Counted from the first letter of the stretch, positions 7,802 through 16,985 are shown. The stretch: DNA of 64,000 bases from UBA8231 sp036011085 (GCA_036011085.1 DASCMS010000156.1:10195-74194), one strand, 5' to 3'. A program made the numbers and translations. The notes: generated by a model from the sequence alone, not told the origin.

Positions 7802-9412
7802 ATGTCTGACACAGTAGAAATCTATGACTCCACGCTTCGAGACGGGGCGCAGGCGGAGGGGATTACCTACTCGCTGCAGGACAAGCTGGAAATCGCCCGT
7901 CGCCTGGATGAGCTGGGCGTGCACTATATCGAGGGTGGCTGGCCGAATCCGACGAATCCAAAGGATCTGGCATTCTTCGAGCAGGTCGGGCACCTGGACC
8001 TGCGGGCCACGGTAACCGCTTTCGGCAGCACGCGGCGGGCCACCAACGCTCCCGAAGATGACGCGACGCTGAACACGCTGCTGAAAGCCGATACGTCGAG
8101 TATCACGATCTTCGGCAAGAGTTGGGATCTGCACGTGACCGAGGTACTCAAGACCACCCGGGATGAGAACCTGACGCTCATCGAGGACTCCGTGGCCTAC
8201 CTGATATCTCAGGGGCGGGAGGTGACCTATGACGCCGAGCACTTCTTCGACGGCTACAAGGCCGACGCCGACTTCGCCCTGGAGACCCTGCGTGCCGCCG
8301 AACGTGGTGGGGCCCGGATCGTCGTGTTGTGTGACACGAATGGTGGCACCCTGCCTGCAGAACTCCAGCAGATGTGCACCGCCGCGAGCCAGGCGGTGAA
8401 TCTGCCCCTCGGTATCCACGCTCACAACGACTCCGGCCTCGGCGTGGCCAATACGGTGGCCGCCGTCGAGTTGGGCGCCATTCAGGTGCAGGGCACGTTC
8501 AACGGCTACGGCGAGCGCTGCGGCAATGCCAACCTGTGCACGGCGATCCCCGTGCTCGAGCTGAAGATGGGGCGCTCGACCATCGGAGGCGACAAGGTCG
8601 CCGCGTTGATGGATTTTTCGCGCTTCCTGAGCGAGACGGCCAACGTCGCCCACGATCACCGTCAGCCCTTTGTCGGCGAGAGCGCCTATGCCCACAAGGG
8701 GGGCGTGCACATCGACGCCATGACCAAGAACCCCGCCTGCTACGAACACGAAGACCCGGAGGCGACGGGAAACCAGCGGCGCTACCTGGTTTCAGACCAA
8801 TCCGGGGGCAGCACCGTCGTCACCAAGCTGGAGCGGCACTTCCCGGAATTGAGCAAGAAGGATCCCGCCGTCTCCGAGGTGCTCGGCGAGGTCAAACGTC
8901 TCGAACACGAGGGCTATCAGTTCGAGGCGGCAGAGGGCTCCTTCGAGTTGCTGGCGCGGCGCACGATGGGCCTCTATCACGATCTGTTCAAGCCTCTCAG
9001 CTTCCACGTGTCAAGCCGCAAGAACGCCGAAGAGGAATCGGAGGTAGCAGAGGCCATCCTGAAGATCGAGGTCGACGGTGTGGAGTATCATACGGTCGGC
9101 GAGGGCGATGGGCCGGTGAACGCCATGGACCGGGCCCTGCGCAAGGCCCTGGAAAACTCGTTCCCGAGCCTGCAGACCGTCCATCTGGAGGACTACAAGG
9201 TCCGGGTCATGTCGAGCAGCGACGGCACGGCGGCCCGCGTGCGTGTGCTCATCGAATCCTCCGACGGGCAGGACGTCTGGGGTACGGTGGGAGTGTCGGA
9301 GAATATCATCGAGGCCAGCTGGATCGCTCTGGCCGACAGTCTGCACTACAAGCTGATGCGGGATGCCATGGGAGCCGGCGCCGCGCAGCAGGACAGGGCG
9401 GCGACGGCATGA
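7802..9412 (+). CDS. cimA: (R)-citramalate synthase
   Basis: 536 residues from the ATG at 7802 (GGGAGCTTGTC upstream). It condenses acetyl-CoA with pyruvate to citramalate, feeding LeuCDB to make 2-oxobutyrate, a threonine-independent route to isoleucine. VEIYDSTLRDGAQAEGITYS with YIEGGWPNPTNPKD is the CimA-type N-terminal signature and differs from LeuA. HAHNDSGLGVANTVAA holds the metal-binding histidines. GTFNGYGERCGNANL and GGVHIDAM follow, then a C-terminal LeuA-dimer domain (about 395-515). Presence of both LeuA and CimA next to leuCDB supports shared use of the isomerase and dehydrogenase. It overlaps argJ by four bases (ATGA). Confidence 0.92.
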   Translation: MSDTVEIYDSTLRDGAQAEGITYSLQDKLEIARRLDELGVHYIEGGWPNPTNPKDLAFFEQVGHLDLRATVTAFGSTRRATNAPEDDATLNTLLKADTSSITIFGKSWDLHVTEVLKTTRDENLTLIEDSVAYLISQGREVTYDAEHFFDGYKADADFALETLRAAERGGARIVVLCDTNGGTLPAELQQMCTAASQAVNLPLGIHAHNDSGLGVANTVAAVELGAIQVQGTFNGYGERCGNANLCTAIPVLELKMGRSTIGGDKVAALMDFSRFLSETANVAHDHRQPFVGESAYAHKGGVHIDAMTKNPACYEHEDPEATGNQRRYLVSDQSGGSTVVTKLERHFPELSKKDPAVSEVLGEVKRLEHEGYQFEAAEGSFELLARRTMGLYHDLFKPLSFHVSSRKNAEEESEVAEAILKIEVDGVEYHTVGEGDGPVNAMDRALRKALENSFPSLQTVHLEDYKVRVMSSSDGTAARVRVLIESSDGQDVWGTVGVSENIIEASWIALADSLHYKLMRDAMGAGAAQQDRAATA

Positions 9413-10623
9413 GGCAGATCGAAGGGGGCAGTGTCACCTCTCCCAAGGGGTTCCGGGCGGCGGGAGTTGTGGCCGGGATCAAACCGTCCGGGACGAAGGA
9501 CCTGGCCCTGATGGTGTCCGACGTGCCGGCCGCGGGCGCCGCGGTGTACACCACCAACCGCGTGCAGGGCGCCCCCATCGGGGTGTGTCGCCAGCATCTT
9601 CTGGATGGCAAGGCACGGGCGGTCGTCATCAACAGCGGCATCGCCAACGTGTGCAACGGAGACAGCGGACGGGCCGACGCGCATCGCATGTGCGAGTTGG
9701 TGGCGCAGCAGCTGGATCTGCCGGTAGGGGATGTCCTGGTATGCTCCACCGGCATCATCGGCGTTCCCCTGCCTATGGATGTCATCGAGGCGGGAATTCC
9801 CAAGGTGGTGTCCGAGCTGAGCACCGATGGCGGCTCGGCGGCAGCAGCGGCGATGATGACGACGGACACCGTCGCCAAACACACCGCTGTCGAGGTCGAT
9901 CTCGATGGCGTGATGGTTACCGTCGGGGCAGTGGCCAAAGGGGCGGCGATGATCGCACCGAACATGGCGACCATGCTGTCGGTGGTGACCACGGACGCCG
10001 CGGTTCCCGCCGATCAATTGAAGCAACTGCTGGTGCGGGCCGTGGGACGCAGCTTTAATTGCTGCACCGTCGACGGTGACATGTCTACCAGCGACACCGT
10101 GATCGCTCTGGCCAACGGTGCCGCCATGGGTGGTATCGACGAGGTGACGGCTCTGTCGCCGCAAGCCCTGGACACGCTGGCGCAGGCCATGGAACAGGTG
10201 TGCCGGAAAATGGCGCGCATCATGGCCGCCGACGGCGAGGGGGCGACGAAGTTGATCACGATCCGCGTCGGCGGCGGCCGCTCCGAGGCGGAAGCGCGAC
10301 AGGTGGGGCTTTCGGTGGCCAATTCGAGTCTGGTGAAGACCGCCGCCTTTGGCAATGACCCCAACTGGGGACGCATCCTGATGGCCGTGGGCAACGCTGG
10401 CGTCGAGCTGGACCAGGACAAAGTGGCAGTGTCGCTCTGTGGTACCCCCATCTACGGACAGGGGACGGGTATCCCCTTCGACGAGGAAGTTGTCAGCGAG
10501 GCCATGAAGGCGGAGGAAATCGACATCGGCGTGGATCTGCAGTCCGGGACGGCAGACATCGAAATCTTCACCTGCGATCTGACGTACGACTACGTACGCC
10601 TCAACGCTGAATACACGACCTAA
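9409..10623 (+). CDS. argJ: Bifunctional ornithine acetyltransferase / N-acetylglutamate synthase
   Basis: 404 residues; the ATG overlaps the cimA stop. The open frame continues far upstream but only as a shadow of cimA. ArgJ moves the acetyl group from N-acetylornithine to glutamate in the arginine cycle. The precursor self-cleaves before a Thr nucleophile: here the site is KGAAMIAPNMATM, cutting between Ala and Thr. Other family motifs: AVVINSGIANVCNGDSG, SFNCCTVDGDMSTSDT and AAFGNDPNWGRI. Many family members read KG-[AS]-GM; here Gly is Ala (KGAAM). Whether it is mono- or bifunctional cannot be told. Its stop codon abuts foldback copy B. Confidence 0.94.
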   Translation: MRQIEGGSVTSPKGFRAAGVVAGIKPSGTKDLALMVSDVPAAGAAVYTTNRVQGAPIGVCRQHLLDGKARAVVINSGIANVCNGDSGRADAHRMCELVAQQLDLPVGDVLVCSTGIIGVPLPMDVIEAGIPKVVSELSTDGGSAAAAAMMTTDTVAKHTAVEVDLDGVMVTVGAVAKGAAMIAPNMATMLSVVTTDAAVPADQLKQLLVRAVGRSFNCCTVDGDMSTSDTVIALANGAAMGGIDEVTALSPQALDTLAQAMEQVCRKMARIMAADGEGATKLITIRVGGGRSEAEARQVGLSVANSSLVKTAAFGNDPNWGRILMAVGNAGVELDQDKVAVSLCGTPIYGQGTGIPFDEEVVSEAMKAEEIDIGVDLQSGTADIEIFTCDLTYDYVRLNAEYTT

Positions 10624-10783
10624 TGCCCTGTCACACAACCATCCTTGTATTCGGGCGCCGAGCCAACCCGGTTCGCGGCGTTGCGCTCGCTCAATGGGTC
10701 CAACCGACCCACCTCACTCGCGCGCCTTGCGATCCGGGCGCCTCGACACCCGAATTCCACAAGGCTACTTGTGTGACAGGGCA
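10624..10783. repeat. Foldback element copy B (160 bp), between argJ and the aminotransferase gene
   Basis: Same length as copy A (160 bp). The terminal repeat is TGCCCTGTCACACAA (10624-10638) with its exact complement at 10769-10783. Inside, CTTGTATTCGGGCGCCGAG and CTCGACACCCGAATTCCACAAG form a second nested arm. The core TCGCGCGCCTTGCGATCCG and GCGTTGCGCTCGCTC match copies A and C. The arm sequence differs from copy A, yet both arms changed together, so pairing is preserved. It starts directly after the argJ stop. Confidence 0.85.
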
Positions 10784-10795
10784 CAGGCGAGAGTC

Positions 10796-11998
10796 ATGAA
10801 CGACCGACTGTCAGCATACATACAGGCAGTGGCACCGTCACCGACGATGGCGATCACGGCCAAAGCCGCCGAGTTGCGCCGCCAGGGCGTCGATGTGATT
10901 CCCCTGTCGGCGGGTGAACCGGACTTCGACACACCGGAGCACATCAAGGCGGCTGCCAAACGGGCCCTCGACGAGGGTTTTACCAAGTACACCTCGCCGC
11001 CATCGGGTATCCCCGAGCTGAAAGCGGCGGTGTGTGCCAAGTTCGCCCGTGACAATCATCTGGAATACACCCCGGACGAGGTGGTGGTCAACAACGGTGC
11101 GAAACATAGTCTCGCCCTCGGTGTGTCGGCGGTGATCAATCCGGGCGACAACATGATCATTCCCACGCCATACTGGGTGACCTTCACCGAGCAGCCAAAA
11201 CTCGTCGGCGGGTCGCCTGTCATCGTCGAAACCACGCCGGAGAACGGTCTCAAGCTGACGCCGGAGCAGTTGCGTACCGCGATCACGCCCCGGACCCGCA
11301 TGGTCCTGCTCAACAGCCCGTCGAATCCAAGTGGTGCCGTCTATTCGAGAACAGAGATGGCGGCTCTTGGCGAAGTCGTACTCGAGCACGATCTCTATGT
11401 CCTCGGCGACGAGATCTACGAGAAGCTGATCTATGACAGCGCCGAGCACGTGTCGATGGCGCAGATCAGCCCCGAGCTGAAGGCCCGTACCATCGTCGTC
11501 AACGGTGTGTCGAAGACCTACGCAATGACCGGATGGCGCATCGGCTACGCCGCCGGGCCCCGGGAGGTCATCGGCCTGATGGACAAAGCCCAGAGCCAGA
11601 CCATATCACATCCATCGTCGATCTCACAGAAGGCCGCCGTGGAAGCACTGAACGGCCCGCAGGACATGGTCGAAACGATGCGCCTCGAGTACGACAAGCG
11701 CCGGTGTTATGTTGTGGGGCGCCTCAACGCCCTCGACGGTGTGCAGTGTGACCTGCCGTCTGGCGCGTTCTACGTGTATCCTGATCTGTCCTGCTACTAT
11801 GGACGGAGCACGGGCGAACGGCCCATCAAGGATTGCAGCGACATCTGCGACTACCTGTTGGACGCGGCCCGGGTGGCCTGCGTGCCCGGCGTCGGCTTCG
11901 GCACGAAACCGCACATCCGCATGTCCTACGCCACCTCGATGGAGAATCTGGCGACGGCTCTGGACCGCATCACCGAGGCCCTGGAGAAGCTGACGTGA
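10796..11998 (+). CDS. Class I pyridoxal-phosphate aminotransferase (aspartate aminotransferase type)
   Basis: 400 residues from the ATG at 10796; in-frame sequence upstream belongs to the repeat. Fold-type I aminotransferase of the AspC/AAT Ib subgroup. Motifs: IPLSAGEPDFDTPEHI, the LLNSPSNPSGAVYS segment, the conserved DEIYEKLIYD, and the PLP-lysine motif NGVSKTYAMTGWRIGYAAGP. It probably transaminates aspartate or branched-chain or aromatic oxo acids. Its place in an operon making branched-chain oxo acids would fit a broad amino donor role, but substrate is not shown by sequence. Confidence 0.88.
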   Translation: MNDRLSAYIQAVAPSPTMAITAKAAELRRQGVDVIPLSAGEPDFDTPEHIKAAAKRALDEGFTKYTSPPSGIPELKAAVCAKFARDNHLEYTPDEVVVNNGAKHSLALGVSAVINPGDNMIIPTPYWVTFTEQPKLVGGSPVIVETTPENGLKLTPEQLRTAITPRTRMVLLNSPSNPSGAVYSRTEMAALGEVVLEHDLYVLGDEIYEKLIYDSAEHVSMAQISPELKARTIVVNGVSKTYAMTGWRIGYAAGPREVIGLMDKAQSQTISHPSSISQKAAVEALNGPQDMVETMRLEYDKRRCYVVGRLNALDGVQCDLPSGAFYVYPDLSCYYGRSTGERPIKDCSDICDYLLDAARVACVPGVGFGTKPHIRMSYATSMENLATALDRITEALEKLT

Positions 11999-12089
11999 GG
12001 CATGCCCGAGTGAAGAACACATGCCAGGGCGGTGTCTGTAGACAAGCAGAAGTACCTTCGCCGATCCCACCATCCGCCGAGAGCAGCCG

Positions 12090-13052
12090 ATGAACGACAA
12101 CAGCATCTACCTAGATTTCGAACGCCCCATCGTCGAACTCGAGAAACGTATCGACGAGTTGGAGAATCAGGCCGAGACGGACGGCCTGGACTTGAGTCGC
12201 GAACTGCGCAGCCTCGAGGAGAAGGTGGAGAAGCTCCGCCTGGAGATCTATTCCAAGCTGACGCGCTGGCAACGGGTGCAGATATCCCGCCATCCGCAGC
12301 GACCGTATGCGCTGGACTACATAGAGCGCATGTTCACCGACTTCACAGAGCTCCACGGTGACCGCTATTACGGGGACGACAAGTCGATCGTTGGGGGGCC
12401 GGCTCGCCTCGAGGGAGAGCCGATCATGGTCATCGGCGTGCAGAACGGACGCGACGTGGACGAGCGCAAGAGGCGAAACTTCGGCATGCCGCACCCGGAA
12501 GGGTACCGCAAGGCGCTACGGCTGATGCAGATGGCGGCGAAGTTCAATCGGCCCATCCTCACGCTGGTCGATACGTCAGGGGCGTTCCCCGGCATCGAAG
12601 CTGAAGAACGCGGTCAGGCCGAGGCGATTGCGCGCAACCTGTTTGAGATGTCTCACCTGCCGGTACCCGTCATCGTGGCCATCATCGGCCAGGCCTTCTC
12701 CGGAGGCGCCATCGGCATGACGGTGGGCGATCGAATCCTGATGCTCGAGCACGCCGTCTACTCGGTGATCGTGCCGGAGAGTTGTTCCACGATTCTGTTC
12801 CGCACGCGGGATCGCAAGGAGGAGGCGGCGGAGGCGTTGAAGCTGTCGGCTGAGGATCTGCTTGCGGAGAAGATCATCGACCGAATCGTACCCGAGCCTT
12901 TCGGTGGCGCCCATCGGGACTTCGACGAGGTCGCCGCCGGGCTCAAGCGCCACATCCAGGAGGCCCTTGCCGAACTCCGAGGGCTGTCTTCCATCGAACT
13001 CGTCGACCAGCGGGTGGAGAAGTTTGGCCGCATGGGCGTGTTTGAGGAATAG
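12090..13052 (+). CDS. accA: Acetyl-CoA carboxylase carboxyltransferase subunit alpha
   Basis: 320 residues, full length. With AccD it transfers the carboxyl from carboxybiotin to acetyl-CoA, making malonyl-CoA for fatty acids. The N-terminal helix hairpin (FERPIVELEKRIDELEN) precedes the crotonase-like core: HPQRPYALDYIERMFTDF, GDRYYGDDKSIVGG, TLVDTSGAFPGIEAEERGQ and IGQAFSGGAIGM are family signatures. It is the last gene before the terminator at 13068. Both AccA and LeuA/CimA draw on acetyl-CoA. Confidence 0.95.
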   Translation: MNDNSIYLDFERPIVELEKRIDELENQAETDGLDLSRELRSLEEKVEKLRLEIYSKLTRWQRVQISRHPQRPYALDYIERMFTDFTELHGDRYYGDDKSIVGGPARLEGEPIMVIGVQNGRDVDERKRRNFGMPHPEGYRKALRLMQMAAKFNRPILTLVDTSGAFPGIEAEERGQAEAIARNLFEMSHLPVPVIVAIIGQAFSGGAIGMTVGDRILMLEHAVYSVIVPESCSTILFRTRDRKEEAAEALKLSAEDLLAEKIIDRIVPEPFGGAHRDFDEVAAGLKRHIQEALAELRGLSSIELVDQRVEKFGRMGVFEE

Positions 13053-13067
13053 GCGCAGAACGGAAAA

Positions 13068-13109
13068 GGCCCCCGCCTCAGGATGGAGGCGGGGGCCTTT
13101 CTTTTTTTT
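13068..13109 (+). terminator. Strong intrinsic terminator after accA
   Basis: A perfect 12-bp GC stem (GGCCCCCGCCTC at 13068-13079 with its complement at 13086-13097), a 6-base loop, then TTTCTTTTTTTT (13098-13109). It closes the branched-chain/arg/acc operon and stands 11 bases from the convergent gene ending at 13120. Confidence 0.95.
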
Positions 13110-13119
13110 GCTGTGGATT

Positions 13120-14181
13120 TCAGCCCCGACGGATGCGGTCGAACAGTCGTTCCAGGCGATCGAAGGCGAGTCGGATCATGTCGTCGTCCCAGTCGCCGTC
13201 AACGTTGACCCGCAGGACGGATTTCAACGTGTCGAGATAGGCTCGCTGCGCCTCGGTCAGGGGGCGGTTGCTCGGTACGCGCTCGGCGTCGCGATCCTCA
13301 CGGTCGCCGCGATCATTGCGGTCACTGCGGTCACGTCCGCCACGTCCCCCACGACCACCACGTTCACTGCGTTCGCTGCGGTCCTCACGCTCTGAGCGTC
13401 CGCCACGATCCTCACGGTCGCCGCGGCCACCTCGCTCGCCGCGGTCATTGCCGCCGCCACGCTCGCCCCGATCATTGCCGCCGCCGCGCTCACCCCGATC
13501 ACTGCCGCCGCCGCGCTCACCCCGATCGCTGCCGCCACGCTGAGGTCGGCGCTCGGACTGGCCGCCCCGTCTGCTTTCCGCCGGAGCAGGTGTGGGTTCT
13601 GGTTCTGGTGCTGCTTCCTTGGCTTCGGCGTCGCCGGAACTGTCGTCAGCTGACTCGCTGTCGTCGGTCTTCGCCGTTGCCGTCTCTGTCGCCGCGGCGG
13701 CACTGTCGTCGGCCTCGGAAAGCAGGTACTTGAAGAACATCTTCATCTTGTTCGCCGAGTCGTTCCCCATACCCGTCTCGTTGCGGAAGAAGGTGACGAT
13801 GTCACGGTCGGCCATCTCACCGTCCGCTTCCTGCATCTTCGCAAGAAGCGTGGGATAGAGATCGCGGACGACCTCGGCCAGAGCCTGCTTGCGCGTTTCC
13901 TTGTCCACGAGGCTGCGCAGGCGATCCGTCGGCCGCTGCTCATCGTCGATCAGGCCCATGGCCTCGACGCCACGCAGGAACCGGTAGATCATCGACGGCG
14001 TGCGAATGATGGCACGTACGTAGTCCCGGTCGATCTCGTCGGGGATCTTGCTCTGCAGGCGGGACAGAAACTTCTCGAACTGCGTCTTGGTGATGTAGGG
14101 ATACCAGGGCTTCTCCTTGCCGTTGGCCTCGTCACCGTCCTCTGTGACGGTTTCGTCCTCGTCCCTGGATTTCTCTGCCAT
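13120..14181 (-). CDS. DUF5343-like protein with RGG/RG-rich repeat tract
   Basis: 353 residues. Residues about 25-160 (PWYPYITKTQFEKFLSRL, IPDEIDRDYV, GLIDDEQRPTDRLRSLVD) resemble DUF5343, a winged-helix-like domain of unknown function. Residues 165-205 are acidic, Ala- and Pro-rich. Residues about 205-300 are almost only Gly, Arg, Asp, Ser, Asn and Glu, with repeats such as GGGSDRGER and GRGDREDR. The C-terminus (LTEAQRAYLDTLKSVLRVN) is ordered and helical. RGG tracts commonly bind RNA and promote condensation, so an RNA-associated role is plausible but inferred. CGGAGCG precedes the ATG. It could be co-transcribed with queF upstream. Confidence 0.75.
   Translation of the reverse strand: MAEKSRDEDETVTEDGDEANGKEKPWYPYITKTQFEKFLSRLQSKIPDEIDRDYVRAIIRTPSMIYRFLRGVEAMGLIDDEQRPTDRLRSLVDKETRKQALAEVVRDLYPTLLAKMQEADGEMADRDIVTFFRNETGMGNDSANKMKMFFKYLLSEADDSAAAATETATAKTDDSESADDSSGDAEAKEAAPEPEPTPAPAESRRGGQSERRPQRGGSDRGERGGGSDRGERGGGNDRGERGGGNDRGERGGRGDREDRGGRSEREDRSERSERGGRGGRGGRDRSDRNDRGDREDRDAERVPSNRPLTEAQRAYLDTLKSVLRVNVDGDWDDDMIRLAFDRLERLFDRIRRG
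13424..13531. repeat. Four 27-bp tandem repeats inside the RGG tract
   Basis: Units at 13424-13450, 13451-13477, 13478-13504 and 13505-13531 each encode a nine-residue repeat of the GG-(G/N/S)-DRGER type. The last two units differ at only one or two bases, which suggests recent slippage expansion. Confidence 0.8.
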
Positions 14182-14247
14182 GGAAACGCTCCGATCGGGT
14201 TGTGGAGTGGAGCCGCTCCGTGATGTAGTCGCTGCCCCGGTGCGCCG

Positions 14248-14604
14248 TCAGGGCGCGGGGTAGGCGGCCGTGACCTTCGTGGTGATGCCTCCGCGCGCGG
14301 AAAAGTCTCCGGTGACGGTCATCCGTCGAGGTGCACAGGCGGTCACGAGGTGGTCGAGAATCACGTTGGTAGCGGCTTCGTAAAAGATGCCCCGTTGACG
14401 GTACGACTGCAGATACAACTTGAGAGACTTCAGTTCGATGCAGCGTTCGTCGGGGACATATGTGATGTGGATCGTGCCGAAGTCGGGATGCCCCGTCTTC
14501 GGACAGACCGAGGTAAACTCCGGACAGTCGATGTCGATGGTGAATTCCCGCCCCGGATTGGGGTTGGGGAAATGCTCAAGAAGCTCTTCTGGTGTATCGC
14601 TCAT
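14248..14604 (-). CDS. queF: NADPH-dependent preQ0 reductase
   Basis: 118 residues, the size of the short unimodular QueF (YkvM type). It reduces the nitrile of preQ0 to preQ1 for queuosine tRNA modification. The nucleophilic cysteine is in FTSVCPKTGHPDFG, and the QueF motif region ELKSLKLYLQSYRQRGIFYEA includes the NADPH-binding segment. Its partner queC lies 1.6 kb upstream on the same strand, separated by a dimethylformamidase-like gene. No queD or queE is present in the window. Confidence 0.94.
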   Translation of the reverse strand: MSDTPEELLEHFPNPNPGREFTIDIDCPEFTSVCPKTGHPDFGTIHITYVPDERCIELKSLKLYLQSYRQRGIFYEAATNVILDHLVTACAPRRMTVTGDFSARGGITTKVTAAYPAP

Positions 14605-14674
14605 ATAGGTATGTGTTGAAAGGCCAAAGCTACTCGTTTTCGACAGTCATGCAAGGGGCAGACAGTTGCCTGGG

Positions 14675-16255
14675 TCAGCTCGTGAATCTTCGCAGGACGT
14701 TGGCCGTCATGGCAGACACGACGTCGTCCACCAGGACCGAGGCTGACCAGGTGATGGAGCCCACGGAGAACACCTCGCCGCCACTGTCGGTGTCGAAGTG
14801 GACGATCTCCGCACCGCCTCTGTCGGGATTCATGCCGCGTGCGATGAGATGCGTATTTGCCGGCGAACTGGGGGAGCGCTTGTCCGTTTCGTGGCCGCTG
14901 GCGCCCCCGGGGATGCGCATGTGCAGGCTCCGACTGCCGAAGACATCGCCAACCTTCACCTTGGTGCCGGCCAGCGACCAATGGTCGGCATCGATCACCT
15001 CGTACGGGGCGGCCGTCATGATGCCGGGCTCGCTATACACGACACCGAGAAGGCTTGCCTCTGATTCAGCGTACAGAGAGAAACGGCTCTCGGCCCCCCG
15101 ATCGAGCAGAACTCGGCCGTCACCGTTGAAGAATTGCATCGTCGTATCGTCAACGAATTCTACCTTGCAGTTGAGGCCATTGCCACCGAAATAGGCGAGC
15201 CGGCCACCCCGTTCGAAGACCCACTTCTTGACGCCGAAGTACATCTCCTCCGACCAGTACTCCGGATGCGTGGTGATCACCAGCACACGATAGTCGTCAA
15301 GCGGCGGCAGTCCCCTGTGCAGTTGGCTCTCGGACCAGAGATCGTAGTCGAAGCCCTCGCGCTCCATCCAGGCCAGAAAGCGCCACTCCGCCTCGGCGAC
15401 ATGACAGGCGGCGCGGCCCTCGATGGGATCGGTGGCCTGCACTTGCAGCGGGATGTGGTTGATCGGCTCGGGGCGATCGAAGGACAGAGGCGCGTAGTCT
15501 TCGGTTTCGTAGTTGATGTGGTCGGGGTTCGTGTAGCGATTGAGCTCCAGCCGCGCGTTCACCGTGGGTGTCGGCGGGAAGCGATCGGGATGGATGTAGT
15601 TGCTGCGGCCGCCGAAGTTGTTGTAGGCATTCCAGACCATGTCGTTGGCCAGAACGGCGATGGGAGCAGTCGGCTGCGCCGGGGCCACGATCCAGGGGAA
15701 GGAGAAGAACCCCCCGTCGGCGGTTGACGCATGGAAATAGTAGAGACCGGATCGAGTCGGTGCCGTCTGGTACTGCTTGTGAGCCGGGTTGGCGTAGCCG
15801 AAACGGTTCCACTGCACGCCGGTCTGTGTGTAGTCGCCGTCCGGGGTCATCTGCACCGTGGCTCGCGGGCCGTGCTCGTCATACCAGCCGATGGTCTGGA
15901 TGAACTCCTTGTCGATGCCGTAGCGGAACAGTTCCAGCTTGTAGGCTCTGTCGCTGTGAATACGGAATTCAGCACGCTCACCAGCCTGTACACAGCGGGG
16001 CCAGGCGTAACCGAGCAGGCCGTCGGCGAGCAGGCGGAACTGGTATGGTCGGCCTTCGGTCACGTTCATCCGCACTCGCTTGGCGCCGTAGCCGTCACGG
16101 GCCAGAATGACCTCGTACGGCCCCGGGAGAAGGTCGGCGTACACGGCGCCCGAGGCCCGTGACCTGGTCGCCACCGAGCCCTGCTCGTTGACGAACTCCA
16201 GAAGGGTGTCGGGCAGGGCCACGTAGCGTTCGTCGCTGACATATCCGATGAGCAT
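14675..16255 (-). CDS. N,N-dimethylformamidase large-subunit-like protein
   Basis: 526 residues starting four bases after the queC stop. Residues about 15-75 look like a beta-sandwich (VYADLLPGPYEVILARDGYG). The rest matches the large-subunit domain of N,N-dimethylformamidase: GLYYFHASTADGGFFSFPWIVAP, VLANDMVWNAYNNFGGRSNY, a glutamine-amidotransferase-like region with YRVLVITTHPEYWSEEMY, and a final strand-rich part with HFDTDSGGEVFSVGSITW. Members of this family are often annotated as DMFase beta but are widespread in organisms that do not use dimethylformamide, so the substrate here is unknown. There is no signal peptide. Its location between queC and queF is odd and may be chance. Confidence 0.75.
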   Translation of the reverse strand: MLIGYVSDERYVALPDTLLEFVNEQGSVATRSRASGAVYADLLPGPYEVILARDGYGAKRVRMNVTEGRPYQFRLLADGLLGYAWPRCVQAGERAEFRIHSDRAYKLELFRYGIDKEFIQTIGWYDEHGPRATVQMTPDGDYTQTGVQWNRFGYANPAHKQYQTAPTRSGLYYFHASTADGGFFSFPWIVAPAQPTAPIAVLANDMVWNAYNNFGGRSNYIHPDRFPPTPTVNARLELNRYTNPDHINYETEDYAPLSFDRPEPINHIPLQVQATDPIEGRAACHVAEAEWRFLAWMEREGFDYDLWSESQLHRGLPPLDDYRVLVITTHPEYWSEEMYFGVKKWVFERGGRLAYFGGNGLNCKVEFVDDTTMQFFNGDGRVLLDRGAESRFSLYAESEASLLGVVYSEPGIMTAAPYEVIDADHWSLAGTKVKVGDVFGSRSLHMRIPGGASGHETDKRSPSSPANTHLIARGMNPDRGGAEIVHFDTDSGGEVFSVGSITWSASVLVDDVVSAMTANVLRRFTS

Positions 16256-16259
16256 GGGG

Positions 16260-16964
16260 TCAGTCTCTCATGATGGGGTCAACGTGGCCCGCGGCGGCGA
16301 AGCCCCGGGCCCGCAGGTCGCAACTGTGACAGCGCCGGCAGGGCCGGTCCTGTCCTGCGTAGCAGGACCACGTCAGGTGCAGGGGGGCGTTCAGATCCAG
16401 CCCGCGACGCACGATGCCGCCCTTGTCCAGATCGAGCAGGGGAGTGCGCACCTCGATGCGGGTGGCTGCGGCGGTTCCCTGCCTGGCGAGTTCGTCGAAG
16501 GCGGCAAAGAACGCCGGTTGGGTATCGGGATAGGCGGAATCGGCCGCATGGGCGCCGCAGAAGATCTCCGTGGCCCCGAGCACTTCGGCCCAGGCCACCG
16601 CGGCGCTGAGCAGGATGGCGTTACGGAAGGGCACGTACGTGCTGGGCACCGGGTCTGTGTCGGCGGCGGCGGGCACCGGCAGGGATGTGTCCGTCAGGCT
16701 CGAGCCACCCATGTCGCGCAGCCAGGTCAGGTCGATGTCACGCCGGCTCGCCAGACCGTAGTGGTCGGCGATCGCGTTGGCGGCACGAGCCTCACGGAGT
16801 GCCGTTCGTTGGCCGTACCCCGCGTGCAGAACGCCGACCTGCGGTCCGTGGCGGGCGATGGCCAAGGCCAGCGTCACGCAGCTGTCCAAGCCGCCGCTCA
16901 GCAGGGCGACGGCTCGAATCTCGGCATCGCCACAGTCGGGATTCTCCGGGGGATCGGGCATCAT
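16260..16964 (-). CDS. queC: 7-cyano-7-deazaguanine (preQ0) synthase
   Basis: 234 residues. An ATP-dependent PP-loop enzyme that turns carboxydeazaguanine into preQ0. AVALLSGGLDSCVTLALA holds the SGGxDS pyrophosphatase loop. STYVPFRNAILLSAAVAWAEVLGA and the zinc site TWSCYAGQDRPCRRCHSCDLR (four cysteines) are diagnostic. It is divergent from ispH, whose promoter begins 22 bases away, so both promoters share a short region. It probably heads the queC-DMFase-like-queF transcript. Confidence 0.95.
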   Translation of the reverse strand: MMPDPPENPDCGDAEIRAVALLSGGLDSCVTLALAIARHGPQVGVLHAGYGQRTALREARAANAIADHYGLASRRDIDLTWLRDMGGSSLTDTSLPVPAAADTDPVPSTYVPFRNAILLSAAVAWAEVLGATEIFCGAHAADSAYPDTQPAFFAAFDELARQGTAAATRIEVRTPLLDLDKGGIVRRGLDLNAPLHLTWSCYAGQDRPCRRCHSCDLRARGFAAAGHVDPIMRD

Positions 16965-16985
16965 CGGGGAGTAAGTATAGGTAGA

